NCBI GenBank assembly: GCA_011389515.1
Contig: JAABUA010000016.1
Coordinates: 1 to 55,773, forward strand
Length of the DNA stretch: 55,773 bases
DNA from: Desulfobacteraceae bacterium
Lineage (GTDB): Bacteria > Desulfobacterota > Desulfobacteria > Desulfobacterales > Desulfosalsimonadaceae
Direction: 5' to 3'
Shown: positions 1 to 7,743 of the stretch, piece by piece
How the letters are laid out: each line of letters opens with the position of its first letter
Position numbering within the stretch: position 1 is the first letter of the stretch
The notes under the pieces: generated by a model
The model's database searches: none
What the model saw: the letters and a program-made list of their open reading frames with translations, nothing else
What the model was told of the DNA's origin: nothing
Position numbers and translations under genes: made by a program

Positions 1-396
1 ACCTACTTCCTTGTCCAGCTGAACATCGAGTTCTTACGGACCATCGCCTTTATCATGGTGATCGCTTCCCTGGTCCAGTTTGTCGAGATGTTTCTTAAAA
101 AGAGCATTCCCGCCCTTTATTCCGGTCTGGGCATTTTTCTCCCGCTGATTACGACGAACTGCGCTGTCATGGGCGTCTGCCTGCTTAACGTGCAGGATGA
201 GTTGTCATTTTTAAAGGCGATTGTCACTTCTGCGGCATATGCGGCAGGTTTCGGCGTTGCCCTTATTCTTTTCGCCGGGGTACGCGAACGTATCAACCTT
301 GGGCGGGTTCCCAGCCCCCTGCGGGATACTTCGATTGGTCTTGTGACCGCTGGAATGCTTGCAATGGCGTTTATCGGGTTCAGAGGAATGGTTTAA
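1..396 (+). CDS. rnfA: RnfA, ion-translocating oxidoreductase subunit A (5' truncated by window edge)
   Basis: The reading frame is open from base 1, so the gene starts upstream of the window; about 131 residues are visible against roughly 190 in the family. RnfA is an integral membrane subunit of the Rnf complex, which couples ferredoxin:NAD+ electron transfer to ion pumping. The visible part is almost entirely hydrophobic helices and contains the family-typical stretch LPLITTNCAVMGVCL, whose cysteine belongs to the intramembrane Fe-S site known for RnfA/RnfE and NqrD/E. It ends 21 bases before rnfB on the same strand, consistent with the usual rnfCDGEAB order in which A and B come last. The first available ATG (base 55) is internal and is not the true start. 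Confidence 0.93.
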   Translation, partial: TYFLVQLNIEFLRTIAFIMVIASLVQFVEMFLKKSIPALYSGLGIFLPLITTNCAVMGVCLLNVQDELSFLKAIVTSAAYAAGFGVALILFAGVRERINLGRVPSPLRDTSIGLVTAGMLAMAFIGFRGMV

Positions 397-417
397 TAAT
401 AAAGGAAGGGATTTGAC

Positions 418-2508
418 GTGCTTGCATCGATTCTGTTTACACTTGGACTCGGGGGCGCCTGCGGTATCGTTCTGAGTTTTGCTTCAAAAGTTTTTTATGT
501 ATATGAAGATCCCCGTATCGCCCAGGTGGAAAGCCTCCTGGCAGGCGCCAATTGCGGCGGATGCGGATTTCCAGGATGCTCCAAAGCCGCCGAAGCGGCT
601 GTTTCCGGAAAGGCTTTTCCTTCGGTATGCATACTCGTTGGTCCGGAAAATGTTGCTGCGATCGCTGAAATTGTGGGCGGAGAAGCCGGCACCGCTGAAG
701 CGCTGAAATCCTATAATGAATGTCTTGGCGGTCTTCGCGCGACGGATCGGTTCATTTACCAGGGGATCAATAAATGCAATGCTCTTGCGTCGTTTTATGG
801 GGGGAAACGGGACTGCACCATCGGTTGCCTCGGATATGGCGACTGCGTCCGGGCATGCAAATTCGATGCCCTTGAAATCGGGCCGGAAGGATATCCGGTT
901 GTCAATTATGAAAAGTGTGTCGGGTGCGGCGCATGCCAGGCAGTATGCCCCAAGACCATTATCGAGGTCAGCCCTATGTCTGCTCGCCTCATGCATCTTA
1001 ACACGGAAGATGACGCCCTGGCCCCCTGCCAGCAGACATGTCCTGCGGAAATCGATATTCCCAGGTATATTGATCATATCCGTAAAGGCGAATACGAGGC
1101 TGCGGTCAATACGATTCGCGAGAGAAATCCGCTCCTGCTTGCCTGCGGTAGGGTATGCCCCCATCCGTGTGAAACCCAGTGCCGGAGGGCCCTCGAAGAC
1201 GAACCCGTTTCCATCAACCAGCTGAAACGTTTTGTTGCAGATATTGAAATGAATTCCGGAAAGCGGTACCCAATACCGTGCAACCCGGACACCGGAAAAC
1301 GGGTCGCCATTATCGGTGGGGGGCCGGCCGGGTTAACCGCAGCGTATTTCCTTCGCAGGCTCGGACATCATCCGACCATTTTCGAGGCCATGCCCAAACT
1401 CGGCGGTATGATCCGCTACGGCATACCGGAATACAGGCTGCCCAAAAAGGTTCTCGACTGGGAAATCGAAGGCATTCTGAATCTTGGCGTCGATTATCAT
1501 GTAAATGCGGAAATGGGGTTTGACTTTGATTTGGCTTCCCTGATCGGTGCCGGATTTGACGTCGTATTTTTCGGTGTGGGCGCCTGGAATGATTACAACC
1601 TGAATATTCCCGGTGAAGATCTCAAGGGCTGCTATACCGGAATCAACTTCCTGGCAAGAATCGGCAAGAACGAAAAGGTCGATATCGGCAAGAGAGCCGC
1701 AGTAATCGGCGGCGGCAACACCGCTATCGATTGCGCCCGGACACTCGTTCGAATGGGGCTTGAAAAAGTATATCTTGTATATCGTCGTACGCGAAAGGAA
1801 ATGCCGGCCAACGAAGTTGAGATCGTTGCGGCCGATCACGAGGGAATTGAATTTGTATTTCTTGCCGCTCCCAACAAAGTTATCGGTGATGATGAAGGTC
1901 GTGTCAAGGGTTTGGAATACCTGAAAATGGAGCTTGGTGAGCCGGATGCCAGCGGCAGGCGCAGACCCGTGCCCGTTGAAGGATCCGAAACCGTACTTGA
2001 CATTGACGCGATCGTCACTGCCATCGGCCAGAATCCCGACCTTTCCTTTAAAAAGGAAGGCACACGGCTGGATGATCTGGAAATCACCCGCTGGAACACC
2101 TTCGAGGTCAATCCTGAGACATGTCAGACCAATGTGCCGTATATTTTTGCCGCAGGCGATTCACAGACAGGGCCGGCAACCGTTGTTGAAGCCATCGGCG
2201 GCGCGAGGCGGGCTGCCCGTGCAATAGATCAGTATCTGCGAGGCAAACCGGTTGTCGGCGAACCCAAAGCCCTTTTGGCGAATAAAAAGATCAAGGAATC
2301 GATTTTTGAGAGGGTTCCGGGCATCAAACAATCCAAGCGTGTTGAAATGCCGGAGTTGCCTGTAAAAGAAAGGATCACCTGCTTCGAAGAAGTCGATCTC
2401 GTTGTCAGTGAGAAGGATGCCATACATGAGTCTCACCGTTGCCTGAACTGTTGCCGCCTGTGTTATGATCCGGACATATCTGCGGATAATAAGAAATCAG
2501 CGGCATGA
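418..2508 (+). CDS. rnfB: RnfB fused to a glutamate-synthase small-subunit/NfnB-like FAD-NAD(P)H oxidoreductase
   Basis: GTG start with the Shine-Dalgarno-like AAAGGAAGGG eight bases upstream; 696 residues, more than twice a normal RnfB. Residues 1-20 form the membrane anchor. The RnfB Fe-S domain has Cys46, 49, 54 and 71, followed by two ferredoxin clusters (Cys133/137/143/147 and Cys167/170/173/177). From about residue 200 a GltD/NfnB-like module follows, with its own Fe-S cysteines (204, 208, 243, 247, 251, 255), a FAD-binding GGGPAG (300-305), an NAD(P)-binding GGGNTAIDCART and a FAD-closing AAGDSQTGPATVVEA motif. The C-terminus carries another cysteine group (SHRCLNCCRLC). RnfB is the ferredoxin-facing subunit of Rnf; the fused flavoprotein would give this complex a second pyridine-nucleotide site. 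That role is inferred. The gene ends the operon; an inverted repeat lies just downstream. Confidence 0.93.
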   Translation: MLASILFTLGLGGACGIVLSFASKVFYVYEDPRIAQVESLLAGANCGGCGFPGCSKAAEAAVSGKAFPSVCILVGPENVAAIAEIVGGEAGTAEALKSYNECLGGLRATDRFIYQGINKCNALASFYGGKRDCTIGCLGYGDCVRACKFDALEIGPEGYPVVNYEKCVGCGACQAVCPKTIIEVSPMSARLMHLNTEDDALAPCQQTCPAEIDIPRYIDHIRKGEYEAAVNTIRERNPLLLACGRVCPHPCETQCRRALEDEPVSINQLKRFVADIEMNSGKRYPIPCNPDTGKRVAIIGGGPAGLTAAYFLRRLGHHPTIFEAMPKLGGMIRYGIPEYRLPKKVLDWEIEGILNLGVDYHVNAEMGFDFDLASLIGAGFDVVFFGVGAWNDYNLNIPGEDLKGCYTGINFLARIGKNEKVDIGKRAAVIGGGNTAIDCARTLVRMGLEKVYLVYRRTRKEMPANEVEIVAADHEGIEFVFLAAPNKVIGDDEGRVKGLEYLKMELGEPDASGRRRPVPVEGSETVLDIDAIVTAIGQNPDLSFKKEGTRLDDLEITRWNTFEVNPETCQTNVPYIFAAGDSQTGPATVVEAIGGARRAARAIDQYLRGKPVVGEPKALLANKKIKESIFERVPGIKQSKRVEMPELPVKERITCFEEVDLVVSEKDAIHESHRCLNCCRLCYDPDISADNKKSAA

Positions 2509-2519
2509 TAACACACCCT

Positions 2520-2598
2520 ACGTTGTAGATGTAAGGTCAAGGGCGAGAAGGCCGCTGCGCTTTTTGAGCCGGGGTTTTTGCCCTTACGTTTACAACGT
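2520..2598. repeat. Imperfect inverted repeat downstream of rnfB
   Basis: The left arm (2520-2544, beginning ACGTTGTAGATGTAAGG) and right arm (2580-2598, GCCCTTACGTTTACAACGT) are imperfectly complementary around a GC-rich middle. It starts 11 bases after the rnfB stop and may act as its transcription terminator or as a REP-like element. ACCATCTACT just after the right arm also occurs in the palindromic element at 7.1-7.2 kb, so the two may be related. Confidence 0.6.
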
Positions 2599-2899
2599 AC
2601 CATCTACTCCCCCCCTGTAGTCCAAGACCTCCTGTTTTCCATATCTTTTCCGAAATTTCACTGCATTTCAAGCCTTTCTTATAACTACGTCAATACTCCA
2701 TCCCGTAGATCAAAATACTGTCTATTCCTTATATTCATGCCCGGCTTATTGGTTTAGTAAATAAGTCAAAGGCTGGGAATTCCGGAGATCAATCAATTTC
2801 CCATTATATAGGTCAGATTGTATTTTTCTTTTCACTTGAACTTAATTGCACGCTGCTTCTTTTTCCGATGCAATAAGTTTTCTTTTCCTGGAGGTCGAC
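2599..2899. other. Intergenic stretch upstream of the sigma factor gene
   Basis: AT-rich, about 300 bases with no convincing reading frame. It must contain the promoter of the downstream sigma factor gene, but no clear -35/-10 pair stands out. The only useful landmark is the ribosome binding site GGAGG at 2890-2894. Confidence 0.5.
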
Positions 2900-3928
2900 A
2901 TGTTTAATGATCCTTTGCATATTCCAACCGGCACGACGAATTTCAAAAACAATGCCTTGCAATCCGAAAAAATTGCCCGCTCCACACCTAAAAAAGCGTC
3001 CGGGCAAGTCGCCAGAAAAGGAAAACCTGCTGCTGAATCAAAGACCAAAACGCAGCGGAAGAAAAAATATGACCCGGTTCAGCAATACATGGCGGATATT
3101 CGAACGCATCGCCTGGTCACCCGGGAAGAAGAGCGGGAACTTGCACATAGAATTCAAAATTATGATGATATGGAAGCCTTTCATAATCTGGTGAACGCCA
3201 ACCTCCGACTGGTAGTAAAGATTGCACTAAAATTTCAGCGGTTCTGGAACAGGAATCTGCTCGACCTGATTCAGGAGGGAAACGTCGGGTTGATTCACGC
3301 GGTAAGAAAATATGATCCGAACAGGAATGTGAAATTTTCATATTATGCATCGTTCTGGATAAAGGCATATATAATGAAATACATTCAGGACAATTGGCGG
3401 ATGGTAAAGGTTGTAACCACAGAAGGGCAAAGAAAATTGTTTTACAGGCTCAAGCAGGAAAGAAAAAAGCTGAGCATTCAGGGGATTGAACCCAATATAG
3501 CGATTCTTTCTGAGAAATGCGGGGTGAAGGAGCAGGAAATTGTCGAGATGGATCAGCGGCTCCAGAACTGGGATCTTTCCCTTGATGCACCAGTGAGGGA
3601 AGATTCGGATACCGATCGGATTGAAATGCTTCGCGCCGACGAGACTTCCCTTGAAGAACAGTATTCAGAAAAGGAAGCCGATGAGCTTATAAGCAGCAAA
3701 GTAAATGAATTCCGCAGAACGATATGTAAAAGGGAGCGCGAAATACTGGATCTCAGGATTTATTCGGAAAACCCGATGACGCTGCAATCGCTTGGTGACA
3801 GGCTGAGCCTGTCCAGGGAAAGGGTGCGGCAGCTGGAAAAGCATATCATGGCTGAATTAAAGCAGTTTTTGATTAACCGGATCAGTGATTTTGACGCCCT
3901 TGCCGTAACACCAAGGCTTCCGTCATAA
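2900..3928 (+). CDS. rpoH: RpoH-like (sigma-32 family) RNA polymerase sigma factor
   Basis: ATG at 2900 is preferred over the in-frame ATG at 2846 because GGAGG sits five bases before it; this gives 342 residues. After a basic N-terminus of about 50 residues come region 1.2 (DPVQQYMADI), region 2 (NLRLVVKIA, DLIQEGNVGLIHAVRKYDP, FSYYASFWIKAYI), an RpoH-box-like GQRKLFYRLKQE, region 3, and region 4 with the helix-turn-helix TLQSLGDRLSLSRERVRQLE. The RpoH box separates it from RpoD and points to a heat-shock-type alternative sigma factor. It is slightly longer than enterobacterial RpoH because of the lysine-rich N-terminal extension. It stands alone, followed by a strong terminator. Whether it serves heat shock or another stress response in this organism cannot be told from the sequence. 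Confidence 0.85.
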   Translation: MFNDPLHIPTGTTNFKNNALQSEKIARSTPKKASGQVARKGKPAAESKTKTQRKKKYDPVQQYMADIRTHRLVTREEERELAHRIQNYDDMEAFHNLVNANLRLVVKIALKFQRFWNRNLLDLIQEGNVGLIHAVRKYDPNRNVKFSYYASFWIKAYIMKYIQDNWRMVKVVTTEGQRKLFYRLKQERKKLSIQGIEPNIAILSEKCGVKEQEIVEMDQRLQNWDLSLDAPVREDSDTDRIEMLRADETSLEEQYSEKEADELISSKVNEFRRTICKREREILDLRIYSENPMTLQSLGDRLSLSRERVRQLEKHIMAELKQFLINRISDFDALAVTPRLPS

Positions 3929-3936
3929 GCTGTTTC

Positions 3937-3990
3937 GCGTCCACCCGGGAATGGAGAAAATTTTTTATTTCCGGGTGGACGCTTTATGTT
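3937..3990 (+). terminator. Rho-independent terminator after the sigma factor gene
   Basis: GCGTCCACCCGGGAA (from 3937) pairs with TTCCGGGTGGACGC (ending 3982), followed by TTTATGTTT. A strong GC stem nine bases after the stop codon. The next 260 bases, up to the regulator gene, show nothing recognisable. Confidence 0.8.
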
Positions 3991-4257
3991 TCATTCCTGT
4001 AAAGGCGATGTTCCTGTCCCCTTCCTCTTCTGTAAATTTCATCCCTCCGAAGTTTTATCGTATTTTTTCATTATAAATCATTTCCCGATCGAATTTCTGC
4101 GAATACGAATTTGCATCCGGAAGAATCTTTATCTTTTGTGAAAAATACTATATGGTTGAAATATAAATGCTGTGGCATTTTTTTTGGGTAGTAATATGCA
4201 TGCAAAATCTATTGCTTGTATTATTCCCTGCAATACCCCTTTTACAGGCAGGTATGG

Positions 4258-4920
4258 ATGGAAAACAAAAAAAAAGTGATCATTGCCGAAGATCACCAGT
4301 TGTTCAGGGATGGTTTGAAGGCAATGCTTATGGGTCGGGAAGACTTGGAGGTGGTGGGGGAGGCCCAGGACGGCCTGGCTGCCATAGAGGTTGTCAAAAA
4401 GAGAAAGCCGGATTTGCTTCTGCTTGATCTCTCCATGCCCAGGCTCAGCGGTGTCAGCGTGGTCAAGGAAGTGAAGCGCTTATTTCCGGAAATAATCGTA
4501 CTGGCACTTACCATCCATGAATCCGACCAGTATGTGCTCGAAGCATTTGAATCCGGTGTAAACGGTTACTGCATAAAGGATGCAAGCAGGGAGGAACTGC
4601 TGGTCGCCATAAACAGTGTATTAAAAGGTAAGACATATATCAGCCCTGGCATCGCAGATAATGTAATGGAAGGTTATCTCGAGGGGCGAAAGCGTTTGAA
4701 ATCCGTTTCCGCCTGGGATACCATAACGCCCAGGGAGCGTGAAGTGCTCAAACTGATTGCGGAAGGGTATTTGAACAAGGAAATCGGAGATTTTTTAAAT
4801 ATCAGCGTGAAAACGGTTGAAAAGCACCGGGCGAATATCATGGCGAAGTTAAAATTGCACAGTGCTGCAGCATTGACTTCCTATGCCATAGAGCAGGGTT
4901 TGGTGAACAAGAAAAATTAA
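4258..4920 (+). CDS. NarL/FixJ-family response regulator
   Basis: The start is placed at 4258 (MENKKKVIIAED), preceded by AGGCAGGT; the upstream in-frame ATG at 4216 would add a non-homologous 14-residue tail. 220 residues. The receiver domain (1-120) has the acidic pair at 11-12, the phospho-acceptor Asp57 (LLLLDLSMP) and the conserved lysine in YCIKDAS. The C-terminal LuxR-type helix-turn-helix reads ITPREREVLKLIAEGYLNKE, then ISVKTVEKHRANIMAKL. It is a DNA-binding regulator activated by phosphorylation. The histidine kinase 35 bases away on the opposite strand is of the matching HisKA_3 type and is the likely partner. Target genes are unknown. Confidence 0.92.
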   Translation: MENKKKVIIAEDHQLFRDGLKAMLMGREDLEVVGEAQDGLAAIEVVKKRKPDLLLLDLSMPRLSGVSVVKEVKRLFPEIIVLALTIHESDQYVLEAFESGVNGYCIKDASREELLVAINSVLKGKTYISPGIADNVMEGYLEGRKRLKSVSAWDTITPREREVLKLIAEGYLNKEIGDFLNISVKTVEKHRANIMAKLKLHSAAALTSYAIEQGLVNKKN

Positions 4921-4954
4921 ATCGGCCCTTTTTTCACCCCATTCATTTTGAACC

Positions 4955-6700
4955 TCAACAGCTATGTACCTGCAGGGGTATCACCACCGTAATACGGGTT
5001 CCCACGCCCGGTTTCGATTTAAGCGTAAATTTTCCACCGCAGATCTCCGCCCTTTCTTTCATCCCCACAATGCCGTGTCCGCTTAATGGATCAGCGGAAA
5101 TCAGGCCCGCTCCCGGTTCAAAGCCAAGACCGTTGTCGGAAATGGTCAAAACAGCGGCCGCATCTTTTTTTCTGAGGTTGATATTGATTTTACCCGGGCG
5201 CCCATGCTTTGCGGCATTGGACGTGGCTTCCTGAATGATCCGGTATAAGACGATTTTCATGGATTCGGACAGGGTGCTTTCATCAATGTCGATGTCCTGC
5301 TTGATATCGATGTTCTTGTAAAACAGTTTAAACTCGCGGCAAAACCATGAAATGGTTGCGGACAGCCCCAGGTCTTCCATTGTTGTGGGGTGCAGGTTCG
5401 CGGATATCCGCTTGGTTTCTTTAATCGTGGACATGAGATAAGAGACGATATTTTCCAAAGACGTAAGGTGGTCAGGCGGTGTCGATACCATTTTCGCCAG
5501 CTTTTCCTCAAGGCTGAATTTTATGGCCGCAAGATTAGCGCCAATTGAATCGTGAAGCTCCTTTGCGATGGTCTTCCGGTCCGCTTCAAGGGTTTCCAGC
5601 AGTTTTTTGGATATCTGCCTTAGTTTTTCCTCGCTGTGGCGCAGTTTTTTCTCAATACGTTTCCGTTGGTTGATTTCATTTTTCAGTGTTTCCACTGTTT
5701 TTAACAGTTCCCTGGTTCTTATGGCGACACGATTTTCAAGTTCCAGGCGGATTTTCTGCAGCTCGAGCTTCTCGTTCTTTTTTTCGGTAATGTCGTGGAA
5801 GATACCGACGCCGCCGGTAATCTTTCCGTCCGAACGCCGGATAGGAGAAGTGTTGATCAATATGTACCTGATGGTGTTATCCGGCTGTGCAATTGCCATT
5901 TCGAAATCTTCTATCATTTCCCCCCTGAAAACCGTTCTCCCAAGGGGATGCGCGATAATGTCATTGGGAGGGGCATCCGGATAACGCGGTGTGGGTTCTC
6001 GTTGGTAAAGCCACCTGGCCTTGGGGTTGGACATGATAATTTGACAGTTTTCGTCAACCACGACGATCGCCTCGGGCGCACTGTCAAAAATGGCTTTCAG
6101 CGTGAAGCTTTCCCGCTCAAGATCGGTTGAGGGGCAATGCCAGGAAATATCGGCCTCATCATGTAATATGACCACCGCACCTGTGTTTTCACCGTGCAGG
6201 GTCAACGGGTACGTTGAAATCGAACAGTGACGGGCATTGTCATTCGGGTCGATAAAACTGAAGCGCTCTCCGGCAATAACATGACCCTCCAGGGCGTACT
6301 TGATCGGCAGGTCTTCATAGGTCATTGGAACACCATTGGTGGCGGTCAGCTTGAGCTTTTCCATGACTTTTTCGATCGGCCGCCCGGTCGGGTCGAGGCC
6401 TAAGAGTTGGTTGGCAGCAGGGTTGGAAAGAACAGGCCATCCTTGTTTTGAAACAAGAATGAGCGGGTCTTTTATCGCCGAGAAGATTTGAGACATTTCC
6501 ATAGATATGGATTCAGCCTGCCTGATCGATTCCCGGTTTGGGATTTTTTGATTTTCCGGATGAAGTGCGGTGATCTTTTCTGCCATCAGGGTGATAATGG
6601 ATCGAAGGGGTTTATTCATGGAAGTCGGCTCCACGGAAGCATTTTTTGTGGAAACGCTTATTTGCAGGCTATCCGTTATCGCATATAATTTTTTTTCCAT
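4955..6700 (-). CDS. PAS-domain sensor histidine kinase (HisKA_3 / NarX-type)
   Basis: 581 residues with no transmembrane segment or signal peptide, so a soluble cytoplasmic sensor. Order: PAS (about 70-180), PAS with PAC (about 200-310), coiled coil (310-375), HisKA_3 dimerisation domain with phospho-acceptor His383 in AKELHDSIGANLAAIKFSL, and a HATPase_c domain (RIIQEATSNAAKHG, then SDNGLGF). Kinases of this class pair with LuxR-type regulators, and one is encoded convergently next door (stop at 4920). The 5' end overlaps the NifU-like gene by 25 bases, so the two are probably co-transcribed. A link to an Fe-S protein could mean redox or Fe-S-status sensing, but this is speculation. Confidence 0.92.
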   Translation of the reverse strand: MEKKLYAITDSLQISVSTKNASVEPTSMNKPLRSIITLMAEKITALHPENQKIPNRESIRQAESISMEMSQIFSAIKDPLILVSKQGWPVLSNPAANQLLGLDPTGRPIEKVMEKLKLTATNGVPMTYEDLPIKYALEGHVIAGERFSFIDPNDNARHCSISTYPLTLHGENTGAVVILHDEADISWHCPSTDLERESFTLKAIFDSAPEAIVVVDENCQIIMSNPKARWLYQREPTPRYPDAPPNDIIAHPLGRTVFRGEMIEDFEMAIAQPDNTIRYILINTSPIRRSDGKITGGVGIFHDITEKKNEKLELQKIRLELENRVAIRTRELLKTVETLKNEINQRKRIEKKLRHSEEKLRQISKKLLETLEADRKTIAKELHDSIGANLAAIKFSLEEKLAKMVSTPPDHLTSLENIVSYLMSTIKETKRISANLHPTTMEDLGLSATISWFCREFKLFYKNIDIKQDIDIDESTLSESMKIVLYRIIQEATSNAAKHGRPGKININLRKKDAAAVLTISDNGLGFEPGAGLISADPLSGHGIVGMKERAEICGGKFTLKSKPGVGTRITVVIPLQVHSC

Positions 6701-7098
6701 GGTTCACGGCGTAAGGTTCGGTATCGGGCCAGCGCCTGGTAGAGTGCCCCCACTGCAAGTTCTGCGCAGTGATAGGATTCTTCCGGGAGGGTCTCGAGTT
6801 CATGGGCGATGTCATCGGGCGTAATTTTCCATGCCCGGTTCAATGTCCCGCCTTCGATCAGATCTCCCAGCATGGCGGCGCACGCACGCGTATTCAGGCA
6901 ACCGTCAATGACGAAAGCAACTGTAAGAATTCTTTCTTCTTTCACTGTCAGGAAAATTTCGATGCTGTCCCCGCAGTCACCGGTGTTCTTGCCGTATGCA
7001 TCCGGGTTGTGCAGCCGTTCATCCCGGTCTGTCCGGAAGGCCATTTCAAGAAAACGCTCGGAGTGATTCTGCAGAAAATCGAATTCGGCTTTATTCAT
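6676..7098 (-). CDS. NifU/IscU N-terminal-like iron-sulfur scaffold protein
   Basis: 140 residues. It shows the IscU/NifU-N pattern: a cysteine in NTGDCGDSIEIF, a second in IDGCLNTRACAAML and a third in SYHCAELAVGAL, the three positions used in the family to hold a nascent Fe-S cluster. The GCxxTxAxAxM-like core is changed to GCLNTRACAAML. The protein is probably a stand-alone scaffold or a regulatory relative, because no IscS or HscAB gene is adjacent. Its 3' end overlaps the following histidine kinase gene by 25 bases, suggesting translational coupling. Confidence 0.8.
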   Translation of the reverse strand: MNKAEFDFLQNHSERFLEMAFRTDRDERLHNPDAYGKNTGDCGDSIEIFLTVKEERILTVAFVIDGCLNTRACAAMLGDLIEGGTLNRAWKITPDDIAHELETLPEESYHCAELAVGALYQALARYRTLRREPWKKNYMR

Positions 7099-7121
7099 GA
7101 TCCATCATTCCATCAACCACT

Positions 7122-7248
7122 GATGGCGTCGTTAAAAGTACCATCTACTGCGTTGTAACAATTTTTCATCCGCTCAACATACGACATGTATGCCTTCGCG
7201 TATGAAAAATTGCTACGCCTTGTATATGGAACTTTTAACGTAGCCATC
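7122..7248. repeat. 127-bp near-palindromic element flanked by a 14-bp direct repeat
   Basis: Left arm 7122-7169 (starts GATGGCGTCGTTAAAAGT) and right arm 7202-7248 (ends ACTTTTAACGTAGCCATC) are complementary over about 47 bases with a few mismatches. The 14-mer CATCAACCACTGAT occurs at 7111-7124 and again at 7280-7293, as expected of a target duplication around an inserted miniature element. It lies between tmcA and the NifU-like gene and may also serve as a terminator for the tmc operon. Confidence 0.75.
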
Positions 7249-7298
7249 TGTTACGTATCTTGTGATTTTTTACGAATTTCATCAACCACTGATCTATA

Positions 7299-7703
7299 TT
7301 ATTTTTCGCCCACATGGCACTCCGCGCAAAGGATCGGTCCGGACTTTTCTTCCAGATGGCATGTCCTGCACTGAAGATGATAGGCACGGATCAGGTCCAT
7401 TTCCGTGGCGCCTGGTTCGGCAAGGTGGCACGCCGAGCACTCCATTCCGATGGAGTCTGTATATTCAAGCTTTTCTCCGTCTTCCCAAACATGGTGGCAG
7501 GTGCTGCAGTCGTATATGCCGGCGGCATCGTTGTGTTCGTCATGATAAAAAGGTACTGCCGGCTTCATGCGCTCCTTTCCGGAAAAGGCGGAATCCTCAA
7601 CGGTGGTAATGTGAAACTGGGCCTCGGTGGAGATTGTCAAAAAAACAATCCCGATAAACCCGAAAACAGCCAGCAGCAGTGAAATTTTACAATATTGCTT
7701 CAT
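7299..7703 (-). CDS. tmcA: TmcA, tetrahaem cytochrome c3 (acidic/type II)
   Basis: 134 residues with an N-terminal signal/anchor helix (residues 8-25) for export to the periplasm. Four haem-binding CxxCH motifs are present: CSTCH, CSACH, CRTCH and CAECH, plus additional histidines as axial ligands (for example FYHDEHND). Size, four haems and acidic composition match the TmcA cytochrome that takes electrons from periplasmic hydrogenase/type I c3 and passes them to the Tmc membrane complex. It is the last gene of a four-gene minus-strand operon, 40 bases after tmcB. In Desulfovibrio the order is, to my knowledge, tmcA first; here it is last. Confidence 0.88.
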   Translation of the reverse strand: MKQYCKISLLLAVFGFIGIVFLTISTEAQFHITTVEDSAFSGKERMKPAVPFYHDEHNDAAGIYDCSTCHHVWEDGEKLEYTDSIGMECSACHLAEPGATEMDLIRAYHLQCRTCHLEEKSGPILCAECHVGEK

Positions 7704-7743
7704 GGCATCTCACCCTTGTTACCCAATAGATAGCGGTTGTCAT

